NCBI GenBank assembly: GCA_965112735.1
Contig: OZ218957.1
Coordinates: 620,001-684,000 of the forward strand
DNA from: Phaeosaccion multiseriatum
Taxonomy: Eukaryota > Ochrophyta, other classes
Length of the DNA: 64,000 nucleotides
Direction: 5' to 3'
Shown here one piece after another: positions 29,801-64,000 of this stretch (position 1 is its first letter; every line of letters begins with the position of its first letter). Made by a program: the position numbers and the translations under genes. Under the pieces are notes generated by a model that searched no databases, was not told the DNA's origin, and worked only from the letters and a program-made list of their open reading frames with translations.

Positions 29801-32800
29801 TGGGGAGGAGTCTCAGTCAGTCATGTCCCTTCGCTTGAAGATGCTGGCAGGTGTGGACTGAAGAACCTTGCTTCTGTACCCTCTACAGGCCTCATCCCGC
29901 CGGAGCTGGGAGACCTCAAGAGCTTGCAACAGCTTAACCTGGACAACAACAAGCTCAGCGGTGAGTGGGGAGGAGTCTCAGTCAGTCATGTCCCTTCGCT
30001 TGAAGATGCTGGCAGGTGTGGACTGAAGAACCTTGCTTCTGTACCCTTTACAGGCCTCATCCCGCCGGAGCTGGGAGACCTCAAGAGCTTGCAACAGCTT
30101 AACCTGGACAACAACAAGCTCAGCGGTGAGTGGGGGGGCGGGGGGGGGTGGTGTAGCTTCCGTCATGTCCGACACTTCTCGCTCCTCTTCTGTAGTGCTT
30201 CAGCAAGTTGAGGGAGGAGGGCCTCGTGAGAGTGGTGGACGACGAAGCACTCTCCCTTCGACTCCATCCAACATGACTCTGTCTCTGCCTTTCCCTATGG
30301 CTGTCCGGGGAATTGGTTGTGTCCCCCCTTTGCTTGGCAGAGTATCCCGCCTTGACGGCAGAAAAGATCGATTGTTTGGAAAGAGAGGGTTGCCGTTTAA
30401 GCCTAGAGGGCAACCCATGGTCTCGCCCCCCCGGAGACGTCGTAGCACAAGGCAGGGGTGCGATCGTGGCGTGGTGGAGAGACATCGAGGCCTCGGGCTC
30501 CGTCAAGTCTAGCAAGCTCAAGGTGGTGCTCGTCGGTGCGGGCGCGGCGGGGAAGACGAGTCTGACGAGGGCACTCACGGGCGAGGGAGAGAAGCTGCCC
30601 ACGAGGGAGGAACAGACCATCGGGGTGGATCGGAGGAAGACCGTGCGGGTCGCTGACTGCTTCAAGAGGCACTGCCTTGTTGGCGGGGTAGAGCCGTACC
30701 TGGAAGGGCTGCCGGCTGAGGAAGAGGATCGAGCGTCGATTAGGGCCACGGCACGGGACCTCGCCTTGGTAATGTGGGACTTTGCCGGACAGGAAGCGTA
30801 CTTCAGCCACCACCAGACCTTCCTCACGGCCTACGCACTCTTTGTGCTCGTGGTTGACCTGCCTGCCTTCCTGGAGAGAAACAATGAGGCGCGGGATGCA
30901 GCAGTACACGAAGAGGCGCACGACGCCGACTTTGCCCACGAGCAGGAGATATCGCTCTGGCTCAGCATGCTGGACAAGAGAGTGAAGGACTGTCACGTGG
31001 TCGTTGTGGCGACCAAGACCCACGGGATGACCGACGAGGAAACGGCGGACGGCAAGGAGAAGCTTACGGCGGCGGTCATGGCGGCAGCCACGCGACTGAA
31101 AAGACGGAGGGAGGAGTTCGCCAGAGATTTCAAGGAGAGCCGCCTCCGCTCTCAGCAGGAGCAGCAGCAGCTAGAGGGAGACCTTGAGGACGAAAAGGGT
31201 TCATCCATCGGTGCGGAGTATGTGTATAGCACAGGCGTCACTATTCTGAAGTGTGCGGGTGGTCAGCAAGTCCCTGTGTTGGTGGACAGCAAGGAGGAGT
31301 GTGGCGTCGGTGAGGTGTTGCTGCATTTGACGAGAGCTGTGCACGACAAAAAGACCGCCTTCCCCAGCGTGGATGCGTCTATCCCGAAGAGCTGGGACGA
31401 GGCTATGGACTTCCTGGTGAGGCAGTCTGTGACCCGCAGCTTCGTGGAGTGGAGCAAGGTGGTGCAGGAATGGAAAGAGTTGAAGGAGAAAGAGGAGGCA
31501 AGCGGGTCTGTGGGGAAGGAATCCCCCATGCTTGCGGAGGGAGAAGCGACGAAGGAAGGCGGAGGAACTCCTGAGGAGATACTGTGGCAAGCTGCGCACC
31601 TGCTGGAGCGGCAGGGGACGATGCTGTTTACCAACGAGGGGAGAGTACTGCATCTGAAGCCGGAGAGGGTCATTGACCTTCTCAAGCCCATCGCAGACCA
31701 CCGCATCACGACGAAGGGGCTGGGGTTCTGGAAGCCCAGGATTAAGAGATACTTAATGGAGACACAAGAATATAGGTCTTCACGGACGACAGAGGAAGTG
31801 TGGCAGGAGCTGATTAAGCTGCGAGACTTTGGCATTCTTCACGAGAGAGTGCTGGAATTTCTTTGGCTATCGTGGACACCAATTGATGGGAGGGAGGGGA
31901 AGAGCAGCAGCACCTCCGGTCGACGCGAATCGGGGAAGCAGCAGGAGGAGGAGCAGCAGCAGCAAGATGAGGAGGAGGCTACGAGCACCTTTCTCTCCGA
32001 CTTGCGGGGGCAGGATCCAGACGCGCAGAGCAAGCGAGAGATCATGCGCGGTATGCTTGTGGAAAGTGGGGCTCTATATACTGCCCAACACAACGACACA
32101 GAAGAGAGTCTGTACTGGGTCCCTTCGCTGCTCGAGATGTGGGTGGACAAGGGGCAGGTCGAGGACGCTTTCCGCCTGTCCGCAGGGCAGAAAATGAGCA
32201 GATGCGCCATCGTGTTGCCCGGTCAGCCCTTCGTTCCACCGGGCCTCATGCCTCGCATCGTGGCGGCGTGTATGAGGGAGGCGAAGAGGGAGAGTGATGC
32301 CTCCCGCACGAGCTCCTGCGAAGTGAACCTATGCTGGCGCTACGGAGTGGTGCTCTTCTGGGGCACGGAAAGGGTTCTCGTGTACCACTCAAAGGGCCAC
32401 CGCACCGCCAACAACAGTGGCACCAGCGAAATCAATCTCAACAACACTCGCCGCAAGAGCATCCACGAGGGCAGAAAGCGTAAGGCGAGTGTGAGCAGCA
32501 GCGAAGAAGAAGAAGATCAAGAAGAAGGAGAAGGAGGAGAAGCGGGTGGAGCAGTGGTCGAGTGGTGCGTGCTGGGCGAGAATGCCTCGGAGTGCACTCA
32601 GAAGGCAAACAAAGTGGTGCGACCCTGCATTCTTGACGTACTGGAGAGGGACTTCCCCGGGCTCGACTTTACAGAAGCACTGCCCGGCATGGTCAAGTGC
32701 GACATAAAAGCCGCACTGCACTCACTGGAGCAGCACATGGACACCCGGATGGACGTCATCGAGAATAAGGTGTGCAAGATTGTGGAGGCGACCCGAGGCA

Positions 32801-34131
32801 TCGAGAGCTTCATCCGGTTGAGCTGCGAAAAGGACATGCCCTTCCCTGCCCTCGCGGTGCTTCTCCCTGAGGGGCATCCAATGCTGAGCAACGGAGGCTT
32901 CGCGGGTGCTGAGGAGCGAAAGAACACAGCTCCTGCCGGTGGGGGCAACCACCAAAAGGGTCTCGACCTCTTCCAGAAGCGAGCGTGGGAGTGGGCCAGA
33001 GGGACTGTGGTTAAGAAGTACCGCCTCTTCTTTCTGTGCTCGCACGACCTCAGCGTGGTGCCCACTGGGCCAGACGGGCAGGGCTACGAGGTGCCCATGC
33101 CCAAAGAGTGGCTCAAGAAGGCCGCACCCCTGCTTAAGCTGTCGCTGCTGGCCCTCAAGGTCGCTGCCAAGTGTGCCGTGGGCATTGATCTGCCCATCGG
33201 CGGAGTCTTTGATACTCTAAGCGAGAGTGCCGTGGAGGGAGTGAGCGAGGAGGTCGAAGAGAGAATCGATGACATTTTCGAGGAGGCAGACCACCACTCG
33301 GCGGAGGAATTCATGCGATACGAACATGGAGCCACCCACGCCAGTGCTGCTCTAGAGGTGGAGGACGACGGAGGAGACCAAGAGGAGAAAGGCGAGAAGC
33401 TGCGGCGGCCTTTCTCCCGCAAGGATGTCGACTTTGGGCCCGCCTACAAGGCCTACCTGGCCTTCCTCGAAGCGAAAGCGGCCCTGCTGAGCGAGACTCA
33501 TCACAAGACGCACATGGTGCTTTTGGAGGGAGGCACCGAGGACTCGTGGGCGTGGGTGAGGAAGGCAAACGCGGAGGAATGGAAGGAGACGCACGATGGC
33601 ACAGGCACAAGAGCACAAAGTGCGGACAGTGGTGGTGGTGCTGTCGCACCTTCGGCCCTCAATGGGGCTGCTGATAGCGTCGTCGTGGGAGGAGGAGGTG
33701 GTGACGCGGTTACAGCGTCAGGAGCACCACCCCCCTCACCAGCCCCTCCACCACCACAGGAAGCGCCCGCTTCCGTCGGACATGAGCAGGCGGAGACAGG
33801 GACAAGAGGAGCCTTGACAGCAGAAGCAGAGGGGGACTCGGAGGGACAAGACATCCGGAGATGGCTGCAGGAGGTGAGCTTCAACCCCAAGAGACTCGAC
33901 GCTGTGGTGGATCTGCTCGTGGACAATGACTGCGACTCGCTCAAGACTTTGGACAGCCTGGGGGATGCCTATGTGGAGGGCCTACTGCTGAAGGGGTTCA
34001 GCAAAACCGTCGTCATTAGCTTCATGTCCTACCTCCAGCAGCGCAAGCGCAGCTCCAGAGGCTTCTTCCAAAGGATGTTCGGAGGCGGAGGAGGAGGAGC
34101 AGGAGGAAAGAAAGTAGTGGCCACCGCATAG
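26858..34131 (+). CDS. LRR-ROCO GTPase with one exon per leucine-rich repeat
   Basis: Twenty-one exons give 1792 residues. Exon 1 (26858-27074) encodes the N-cap (GEREALVAFFLSTNGTTAG, VSDWHGVSV). Nineteen LRR exons follow (27215-30125), all 72 nt except one of 75 nt, all with phase-1 boundaries, each encoding one plant-type LRR such as GPIPPELGDLKSLQQLHLDN-NKLSG. The last exon (30341-34131) closes the LRRs (LSLEGNPWSRPP) and carries the Roc GTPase: P-loop GAGAAGKTS at about residue 595, DFAGQEAYFSHH at about 676, and TKTHG in place of the usual TKxD at about 755. A COR-like region and a C-terminal SAM-like helical domain (DIRRWLQEVSF ... VEGLLLKGFSKTVVISFMSY) follow. ROCO proteins are dimeric GTP-dependent switches. 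In brown algae such genes are discussed as variable pathogen-recognition candidates; that role here is inference. No kinase domain is present. Confidence 0.92.
27215..30125 (+). repeat. Tandem array of 19 LRR exon-plus-intron units
   Basis: Exons start at 27215, 27376, 27537, 27705, 27866, 28027, 28192, 28334, 28499, 28664, 28814, 28964, 29114, 29275, 29425, 29574, 29724, 29889 and 30054. The intervening introns (70-93 nt, mostly 78, 89 or 93) are near-copies of each other, opening GTGAGTGGGGAGGAGTCTCA and closing TCTGTACCCTCTGCAG, so the duplicated unit included the intron. High identity among units implies recent duplication or gene conversion. Confidence 0.95.
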
Positions 34132-35230
34132 TGGAAGTCTATCACGCGCCCAATCCAGTCTATCACGCGCCCAATAGACCACAGCCTCCAGCTTGTAGCT
34201 AGTATCTCAGCAACAAGCACTTGGGAGGGAATGCTCGTGTAGAGAGAATGGGCCTTCGCTCTCTGCTGGCCCAACGGTGAGCTTCCGCGCTCCAAACGCT
34301 GAGCACGAGCTTCTGCACCGGGAGTCCTGTCGCTGTCGGCTCCTGGGAGGTCGGCTTCCATTGCTTGATGCGGGTCCATAACAATGAGGCTGGCAGTGGC
34401 GCGGCTGGTGAGAGCGGAGGAGCCTTCTTCCTTGGTGCTCTCGGCGGTCTGGCCGAAGAGGGAAACTGTGTGTGTATGTTTGTGTACGTGTGCGTATGTG
34501 CGTGTGCGTACGTGTATGTGTGTGTGTGTGGAGAAGGGAGCACGCGATGGGGATAAACCCCTCGATTTACGAGTTTTTTTTTACAGTAGTTTGTTACTTA
34601 CTAAGCAATATGTCTACTTAGCACGCTACGCAGCGGAGAGGACCCAAGTGCTCCCTCGGCCCAGCCGCAAGCAACACCAGGGGGAGACGTATGTCGGATG
34701 AACACCGGAGCTTCTCTTCCTCGGCTCAGGCCATCGCCATTCGCAGCCTTCCCCACGGCATTGGCCATACCAAAGGCGAGAGGTGCCCCTTTCGTCATGC
34801 CGTTTCCTCCGCTTCATCCTGTAGCACCTCAGGCTACGACGCCTTCAGCCTTCCTTCCTTCCTTCCTTCCTTCCTTCCTTCCTTCCTTCCTTCCTTCCTT
34901 CCTTGCCAAAGAGAGGGTCCCACATGTGCATCAGGTCCAACGGGCTTTGCTTGTGACGCAAGGGTGCTTTCTGTCCGCGGCCAGAAGGAACAGACCAGCT
35001 GCTTCATCGTTGAGCCCTCGTAACAGAGTCGGAGCCATTGCCAGCGAGGCCCCTCCTGAGAGCAGCTCCAGCGCCACCCCGCTGTGGCCCCCTCTTACCC
35101 TAGCTACACCAACAGAGACACTGTTGACATGGCCTCCTCCCCAACCACCAGCCGCAGCTGCAGGAACGACTTCTTCTTTTTCTTCTTCTCTCTCTCTCTC
35201 TCCCTCCTCGCTTGCCTCACCTTCCCAAAG
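34132..35230. other. Intergenic spacer between convergent genes
   Basis: A 17-base direct repeat (TCTATCACGCGCCCAAT) lies at 34138-34173 just past the ROCO stop. TG-rich sequence lies at about 34468-34531 and a (TTCC)n run at about 34852-34904. No gene is supported. Confidence 0.5.
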
Positions 35231-36403
35231 CTAACTTTCCGGGAGGCGTACTTTCGCGCACAGGGTCTCAAAAGCCTTCTGCGCCACGGAGTCCATTTTG
35301 TGCGGCCTTTTGGAGCCAACTGCAGCGTGTGGAGGGACCTCCATAAACCGCGGCTGCACAAAGTACGTGCCGGGCCCGCCGAAGAGGATGGGCACGAGGA
35401 CATTGAACGGGCGTTGGCGTTGAGAGGCCAGCAGCACTGGAGAGTGTGTCAGGTCGTAGTGGTTGCGGAGATGAAATTCCTTGTCTTCGGCCGGCACGTT
35501 CTCCATTGCCTCCAATTCTTTGATGACTTCGGAGACGGGGCGGACCTCAAAGCGGGCAAAGTGGAGAATCTTTCCTCGATCAGTGCCCATGGACATCCAA
35601 ACCTGGATAATGTGTGTCTTGTGACGGGGCTTGGATGATCCAATGCGCAGTGCGTTGACCAAGAAGGATTGGAAGACGGTCATGTCTTGGTCACAAAAGG
35701 CATTGATCTGGCGCTTGAGGAAGCCTTCCAGCATCTTGTTGTTGTTGTTGTCTGCGCGAAACAGAGAGGACTCTAACTCAATGGTGTTCAAGAGTGCCAC
35801 GACATCGTCCCATGTGTGCCGCTGAAAGCTCTCCTCAATCACCCTGACGGGTACCACGACAAGCTTGTCATCGTTCAGACAAATAAGGAAGTGTATGTAT
35901 CCGGTGACGGCGGTAGTGCTGCTGTTGAAGTACTGTTGCACCATCTGTTCCAGGTTCGTACCATCCTGCAGCATTGGTGCCGCTGCCAAAGACATCCACT
36001 CTGGTTTCTCTGAAGGGACATAGGTGTGTCGATTTCGGTCCAACTGCAGTCGCAACAACAAAAACTCCTTGGGCGGCTGCTCCGTGAGCTGTGCTCTCGA
36101 TCGTAGCATGCTCCCCACTAACAAGTTCAACACGCCCCGTGCCTGATCACGCCATCGGTGAAAGAGACGAAGGGATTGCGCCCCCCCTGGCTTCTCTTTT
36201 GCCCGCTCCTTCGCGACCCGCGCGGACAAGCACCGCGGTTTGTGCTGTTTCCAATGTGCTTTTTGACACTCTCGACCGCAGTAGGGTGCCACTTTGCAGG
36301 CGCTGCAGCGCAACATATCGCTGTTCACATTTGTCCTCATGCAGTTGGAACAGGTAATATATGCGTCCAGCTTTCCATACTTGCCGTCCTTGCTGCTGCT
36401 CAT
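35231..36403 (-). CDS. MYND-type zinc-finger protein
   Basis: Single exon, 390 residues from ATG 36403 (MSSSKDGKYGKLDAY) to TAG 35231. A complete MYND finger lies near the N-terminus: CSNC, then CSAC, then YCGREC, then HWKQHKPRC, supplying the eight Cys/His zinc ligands. MYND fingers bind proline-rich partner peptides. The remaining 330 residues are globular and unrecognised (for example YIHFLICLNDDKLVVVPVRV, KTHIIQVWMSMGTDRGKILH, NVLVPILFGGPGTYFVQPRF). No SET domain is visible. The frame stays open upstream through an imperfect repeat encoding charged residues (36404-36517), but there is no ATG there, so the start at 36403 is preferred. Confidence 0.8.
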   Translation of the reverse strand: MSSSKDGKYGKLDAYITCSNCMRTNVNSDMLRCSACKVAPYCGRECQKAHWKQHKPRCLSARVAKERAKEKPGGAQSLRLFHRWRDQARGVLNLLVGSMLRSRAQLTEQPPKEFLLLRLQLDRNRHTYVPSEKPEWMSLAAAPMLQDGTNLEQMVQQYFNSSTTAVTGYIHFLICLNDDKLVVVPVRVIEESFQRHTWDDVVALLNTIELESSLFRADNNNNKMLEGFLKRQINAFCDQDMTVFQSFLVNALRIGSSKPRHKTHIIQVWMSMGTDRGKILHFARFEVRPVSEVIKELEAMENVPAEDKEFHLRNHYDLTHSPVLLASQRQRPFNVLVPILFGGPGTYFVQPRFMEVPPHAAVGSKRPHKMDSVAQKAFETLCAKVRLPES

Positions 36404-36786
36404 GCTTTTTACGTTCCGGCTGATGTTCAACTCTGCGGTCGCTGTCCTCCTCTTCGGCCGATGTTCTCCTCTCCAGTCGCTGTCCTCCTCTCCGGTCACT
36501 GTTCCCTTCGTCCACACACACGAATCCTTCCTTCTTCCCTACCCTAGCAAGCCACACTCTCCATGATGTCTCGTCCGTGTTGTTTGTGAGGAGCGAATCG
36601 ATTTGATTTTGCGAGGGTCCCTCCCAAATGGCAACACTATCTGGAGCACCAACGCGTACCCTTCTCAATAAAAGTACTCTCAAGACCGAAAAGGGACTAT
36701 AGCAGCAAAGGGAGGACAGCAGCAGGAGCAGCAGGAGGAGGAGGAGGAGGAGGAGAGGTAGCTGTAACAGCAATAGCCTGGAGGGT
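36404..36786. promoter_or_regulatory. Divergent promoter region
   Basis: This 383 bp lies between the MYND gene start and the phosphodiesterase start. It includes an imperfect repeat of about 27 bp (36437-36510, units around GCTGTCCTCCTCT) and a GGA run at about 36738-36755 close to the phosphodiesterase start codon. Confidence 0.4.
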
Positions 36787-43860
<7,074 letters not shown>

Positions 43861-44535
43861 GAGCTGAGCCCCCCAGAGGCAGAACCCAAGGGGGCGGGAA
43901 GGACAAACAGACCTCCCCCATCCACTGCCATCCCCTGGCCTTGGTTGCCCCTGTCTTCTCATTGCGGGACTCCGCTCTGGTATGGCACGGCATGGAGGGC
44001 ACCTTACCTGGCGCCTTACGTAAGGGGCCGAAAGGTGCACCACGGAAGTAATGCTTTTCGTGTTGATGTTCTGAGTAAGGGAAGGAGGACTCAGGGCCCT
44101 CCATTCTGTGAGTCGACACAGCAGCAGTGATGCAGCAGCAGCAGCTGCAGCAGTTGGTAATACACAGCACCAGCGCAAAGGCCGCTGGCCAGGCCAGGCC
44201 CGGACAGGCGGTGAGGCAAACTCTTCCTCTTCGTAGGTATATGTACAGTATGTCAGTATGTCAGTGAATTGCTGCCCCCCCGGGGTCACATCTCAACTCG
44301 GACCGCCGTTCTGTAGAAGAGGGATGTGTACACTACTGAAGACCTTGAGAGCTTGTTTTCACGTGCAACGTCGAGAAAGTACGACTACGAAGAACTTACA
44401 GTAAGAAGGAGGACTCCATTGCACGCAGCAGTTCAAGGCCTGGCACCTGCTTCCCACCTCTTTTAACGCCCCCCCTCACCCGCCCCTCCACCCTAATATT
44501 AAGCGCCATATGTGATTGAAGTATATACACAAACT
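43861..44535. other. Intergenic spacer between convergent genes
   Basis: No gene is supported. It contains TCCACTGCCATCC (43919-43931) and a variant of the dispersed word, GTTGGTAATACA (44153-44164), inside a CAG-rich block. Confidence 0.5.
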
Positions 44536-62019
<17,484 letters not shown>

Positions 62020-62450
62020 CTTCTTCCGTCCTCTTTCCCTCAAGGCTCACTCGTTGCTGGGGTCACGTGCAACTTCCTGTAGCAGATTTCCCTCCTGACG
62101 AGGCTCCGCGGCGACGCTCTTGCTCTCTCCTTTTTCTTCGTGCACAGTTCCCATCGTCCTCACTTCCTTGTAACCGTCTCGAGCCAGAGCAGCAGATCTG
62201 GGGAGGAGAATCTGGGGGGGAAGAAGGATCCAACCGTCCGCCGTTTGTGATTCCTTTGTACGACCAACTTGCGAGCTACGACAAACACACATGCTATTTC
62301 AGTTTCAATTTTTCATTGTTCACGTCCCTACGAAGCGGGGTGGCAGTGGATGGCAGCCGTAGCCGGATAGGATGAGAACCCGAGCGGTTGGTCCATCGGG
62401 GAGAAGGGCTGCTTCTCCATCTTCTCTGTAGGGTAGGAAAGGCCGATGCC
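62020..62450. promoter_or_regulatory. Upstream region of the WD40 gene
   Basis: No coding feature is supported in these 431 bp, which should hold the WD40 gene promoter and, if the 54-residue frame is real, a divergent promoter. A copy of TGGCAGTGGATGGCAGCC lies at about 62340-62358. Confidence 0.35.
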
Positions 62451-62684
62451 ATGCCGATGCTGGTGAAGGCTGTGTCTCCTCAACGAGCTTGCTATGTCTC
62501 TTCGGGGTCCATGCCGAAATACAAGGCCATCGGAGGATACATAGCATTCGTTTCACAGTCAGTCAGCCCTCAGCATTGCCCTGTCCTGCCACACCGTACA
62601 CCAACCCCTCTCTCCCCCTCTCCCAGCTGGATCAACCCCTTCTCCCCGTACATTGTACCCACTCGAGTTCACATCGGAGACTGA
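62451..62684 (+). CDS. Possible 54-residue protein (two exons)
   Basis: ATG 62451 opens an exon to 62557 (donor GTCAGT), joined in phase to 62627-62684 (acceptor TCCCAG, stop TGA). The product starts MPMLVKAVSPQRACYVSSGS, continues MPKYKAIGGYIAFVSHWINP and ends FSPYIVPTRVHIGD. It is basic and not low-complexity, unlike the surrounding spacer, and has a weakly hydrophobic centre, as in small organellar membrane subunits. No family was recognised. An internal ATG (MPKYKAIGG) is another possible start. Confidence 0.4.
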   Translation: MPMLVKAVSPQRACYVSSGSMPKYKAIGGYIAFVSQSVSPQHCPVLPHRTPTPLSPSPSWINPFSPYIVPTRVHIGD

Positions 62685-63579
62685 GGAGGATCGAACCCGT
62701 GCCTTGTGCGTTGAGACAATCTAGACAGACCCTCACGGTGCTCTTCCTCAAGGCCGTCCACTACCATCCATTGTCATCCACTGCCATCCACTGCCATCGA
62801 CTGGAGGGTGTGCCCGCCGTCTGCGCCTCCGACGGGAATGACAAAGCCCGCTACACACGTTACACACGCCCCTCCTCTCCTCTCTGAGGATTCGCTGCTA
62901 CCCCCACCCCCGAGCCCCTAGCTCCTCCGTTCCCTTCCTCTCTGCTCGGCGATAGGAGCTTGCTGCGGTGGGTTGTTTGTGACCTCGTTCCCTTCATTTG
63001 CTCTGTGCGTTGCTCCATTTGAGTGACCCAAAATCATCACATCAGGTCGGTGAGGGTCAAGTACCCATCCACGCACCCATCCACGCACCCATCCACGCAC
63101 CCACCCACCACGCAGGGCCTGTCGTACTTCCTCTCACCCACCACCGTCGGGGAGACAAACGCTCTTCGGACAGTCTTCGCCGTGAAGAAGATCCGTGTGT
63201 CCCTCTCCCCTCCAAAGATCATGTAGAGTGAGAGGGTGGGGGGTTGGACACGCCCTCAGACGCAGACAACAGGCCCCCCCCTGGGTGATACCACCATAGG
63301 CTGCCATCTCCACGTTCGAAGCCTAGCTCATCGATGGCCTCCATCCACCGCCCTCTCAAAGCCCATGTGCTTCCTGAATGAATGCAGACACCAATGCCTC
63401 GCCCTCGCACCTGCTGTGCCCCGAGTGCCGTGTGCGTACATCGTCCGTTCGTTCTCGTGGGTGAGACACACACAGAGAGAGAGAGAGAGAGAGATACAGA
63501 GGCAGCCCGCGTGTGTGTGTGGGCCCGTGTGTGTGCGTGTGTGTGAGTGCGTGTGCCACAGGAGTGACCGTTTCATTCA
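62685..63579. other. Spacer with one possible orphan exon
   Basis: Contains TCCACTGCCATCC copies near 62770-62795, a CCATCCACGCAC repeat (63064-63103) and GA/TG tracts (63472-63550). A + segment at 63117-63226, preceded by CACGCAG, encodes GLSYFLSPTTVGETNALRTV then FAVKKIRVSLSPPKIM and a stop. It looks like a terminal exon, but its upstream exons could not be placed. Confidence 0.3.
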
Positions 63580-64000
63580 TCACGTGAGGCAATCGAAGGT
63601 GACGCGGTGGTCCGGGTGCTCCAAGCCTATGAGCACGACAGCGCCTCTCTTGTCCTGGGGGAGAGACATGAGATCCATCGTCAGATCCACCATCTTGCTG
63701 CAGTTATACGCCTGCTCCAGCGCGTGGTAGGCTGTCTCATCCTCGGGGGCGTAGTCGGAAATCCCGGTGCGCTGAAGCATCAAGTCGAGCTTTGTGCGGT
63801 CGTCCTGACCAAAGGGAAAGCCCAGCATGGCGGAGAAGAGACGCTCCATGTAGGTAAGGTCCTGCGTCTCGGCCGGGTCAAAGAGGTTGACCAAAAATAG
63901 CTCTCCTCCACCAACTCGGCCTCGTCGGGGCCTCTGGCGAAAGATGCCGTCCTCCTGCTCTTCCTCGACTCGGAAAGCCTCCTCCTGGCCCTGGCCCTGG
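63580..64000 (-). CDS. Unknown protein, C-terminal part (5' end outside window)
   Basis: The minus frame is open from the window edge to TGA at 63580-63582, 139 codons. After a charged, Gln/Glu-rich start (GQGQEEAFRVEEEQEDG) it becomes an ordinary globular sequence: GGGELFLVNLFDPAETQDLT, YMERLFSAMLGFPFGQDDRT, KLDLMLQRTGISDYAPEDET, AYHALEQAYNCSKMVDLTMD. No domain was recognised. A donor-like GTGATG overlaps the stop, so the frame might splice onward, but TGA as the end is simpler. It lies in series with the WD40 gene on the same strand, about 1.5 kb upstream. Confidence 0.6.
   Translation of the reverse strand, partial: QGQGQEEAFRVEEEQEDGIFRQRPRRGRVGGGELFLVNLFDPAETQDLTYMERLFSAMLGFPFGQDDRTKLDLMLQRTGISDYAPEDETAYHALEQAYNCSKMVDLTMDLMSLPQDKRGAVVLIGLEHPDHRVTFDCLT

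Noticed and set aside
34852-34904. TTCC run as a transposon end
   Set aside because: Simple tetranucleotide repeat; no inverted repeats, transposase frame or target duplication nearby.
62683-62740. tRNA-like T-arm (GGATCGAACCCGTGCC, minus strand)
   Set aside because: The T-stem pairs poorly and no acceptor, D or anticodon stem can be drawn.

Overview
The window is nuclear DNA of a GC-rich eukaryote. Genes are interrupted by GT-AG introns, the introns and intergenic spacers are crowded with simple repeats, and the encoded functions are eukaryotic (SEC23, RRM, PPR, MYND, WW, WD40, ROCO). The best phylogenetic hint is the LRR-ROCO gene at 26.9-34.1 kb, in which nearly every 24-residue LRR has its own 72-nt exon; this architecture is known from brown algae. 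I therefore infer a photosynthetic stramenopile, but no marker gene proves it.

Layout, left to right: the 3' end of an unknown + strand gene (132-874); a three-RRM RNA-binding protein (-, 2398-5550); a complete COPII coat gene SEC23 (+, 6106-11372, 11 exons); a small class I methyltransferase (-, 12619-13873); a divergent pair 83 bp apart, a short organelle-targeted PPR protein (-, 14851-15447) and a glycosyltransferase-like type II membrane protein (+, 15531-16946); a giant acidic LRR/WW protein of about 2760 residues (-, 17102-25597), whose frame is broken at an 18-base C run; the LRR-ROCO gene (+, 26858-34131); a MYND zinc-finger protein (-, 35231-36403); a 15-exon alkaline-phosphatase-superfamily phosphodiesterase of bacterial type (+, 36787-43860); a 26-exon gene for a 2212-residue coiled-coil/WD40 protein (-, 44536-62019); a possible 54-residue protein (+, 62451-62684); and the 3' end of another unknown gene (-, 63580-64000). 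Exon models were built by hand from splice sites, and phases agree at every junction listed.

The most unusual signal is not a gene. A 12-base word, GTTGGTGATACA, and close variants occur about 30 times on both strands, in exons, introns and spacers. In the giant LRR/WW gene it is translated in at least three different frames (LVIQ, VGDTA, and antisense SPTAA), so it spreads or is kept as DNA and not as a peptide motif. Several copies sit exactly at splice sites. A second dispersed word, TCCACTGCCATCC, tends to lie near 3' splice sites, with its reverse complement near 5' splice sites, so the two ends of an intron could pair.

The genes do not form one pathway. They include housekeeping functions (secretion, RNA binding, methylation), a putative recognition/GTPase receptor-like protein (LRR-ROCO), and several very large low-complexity scaffolds.
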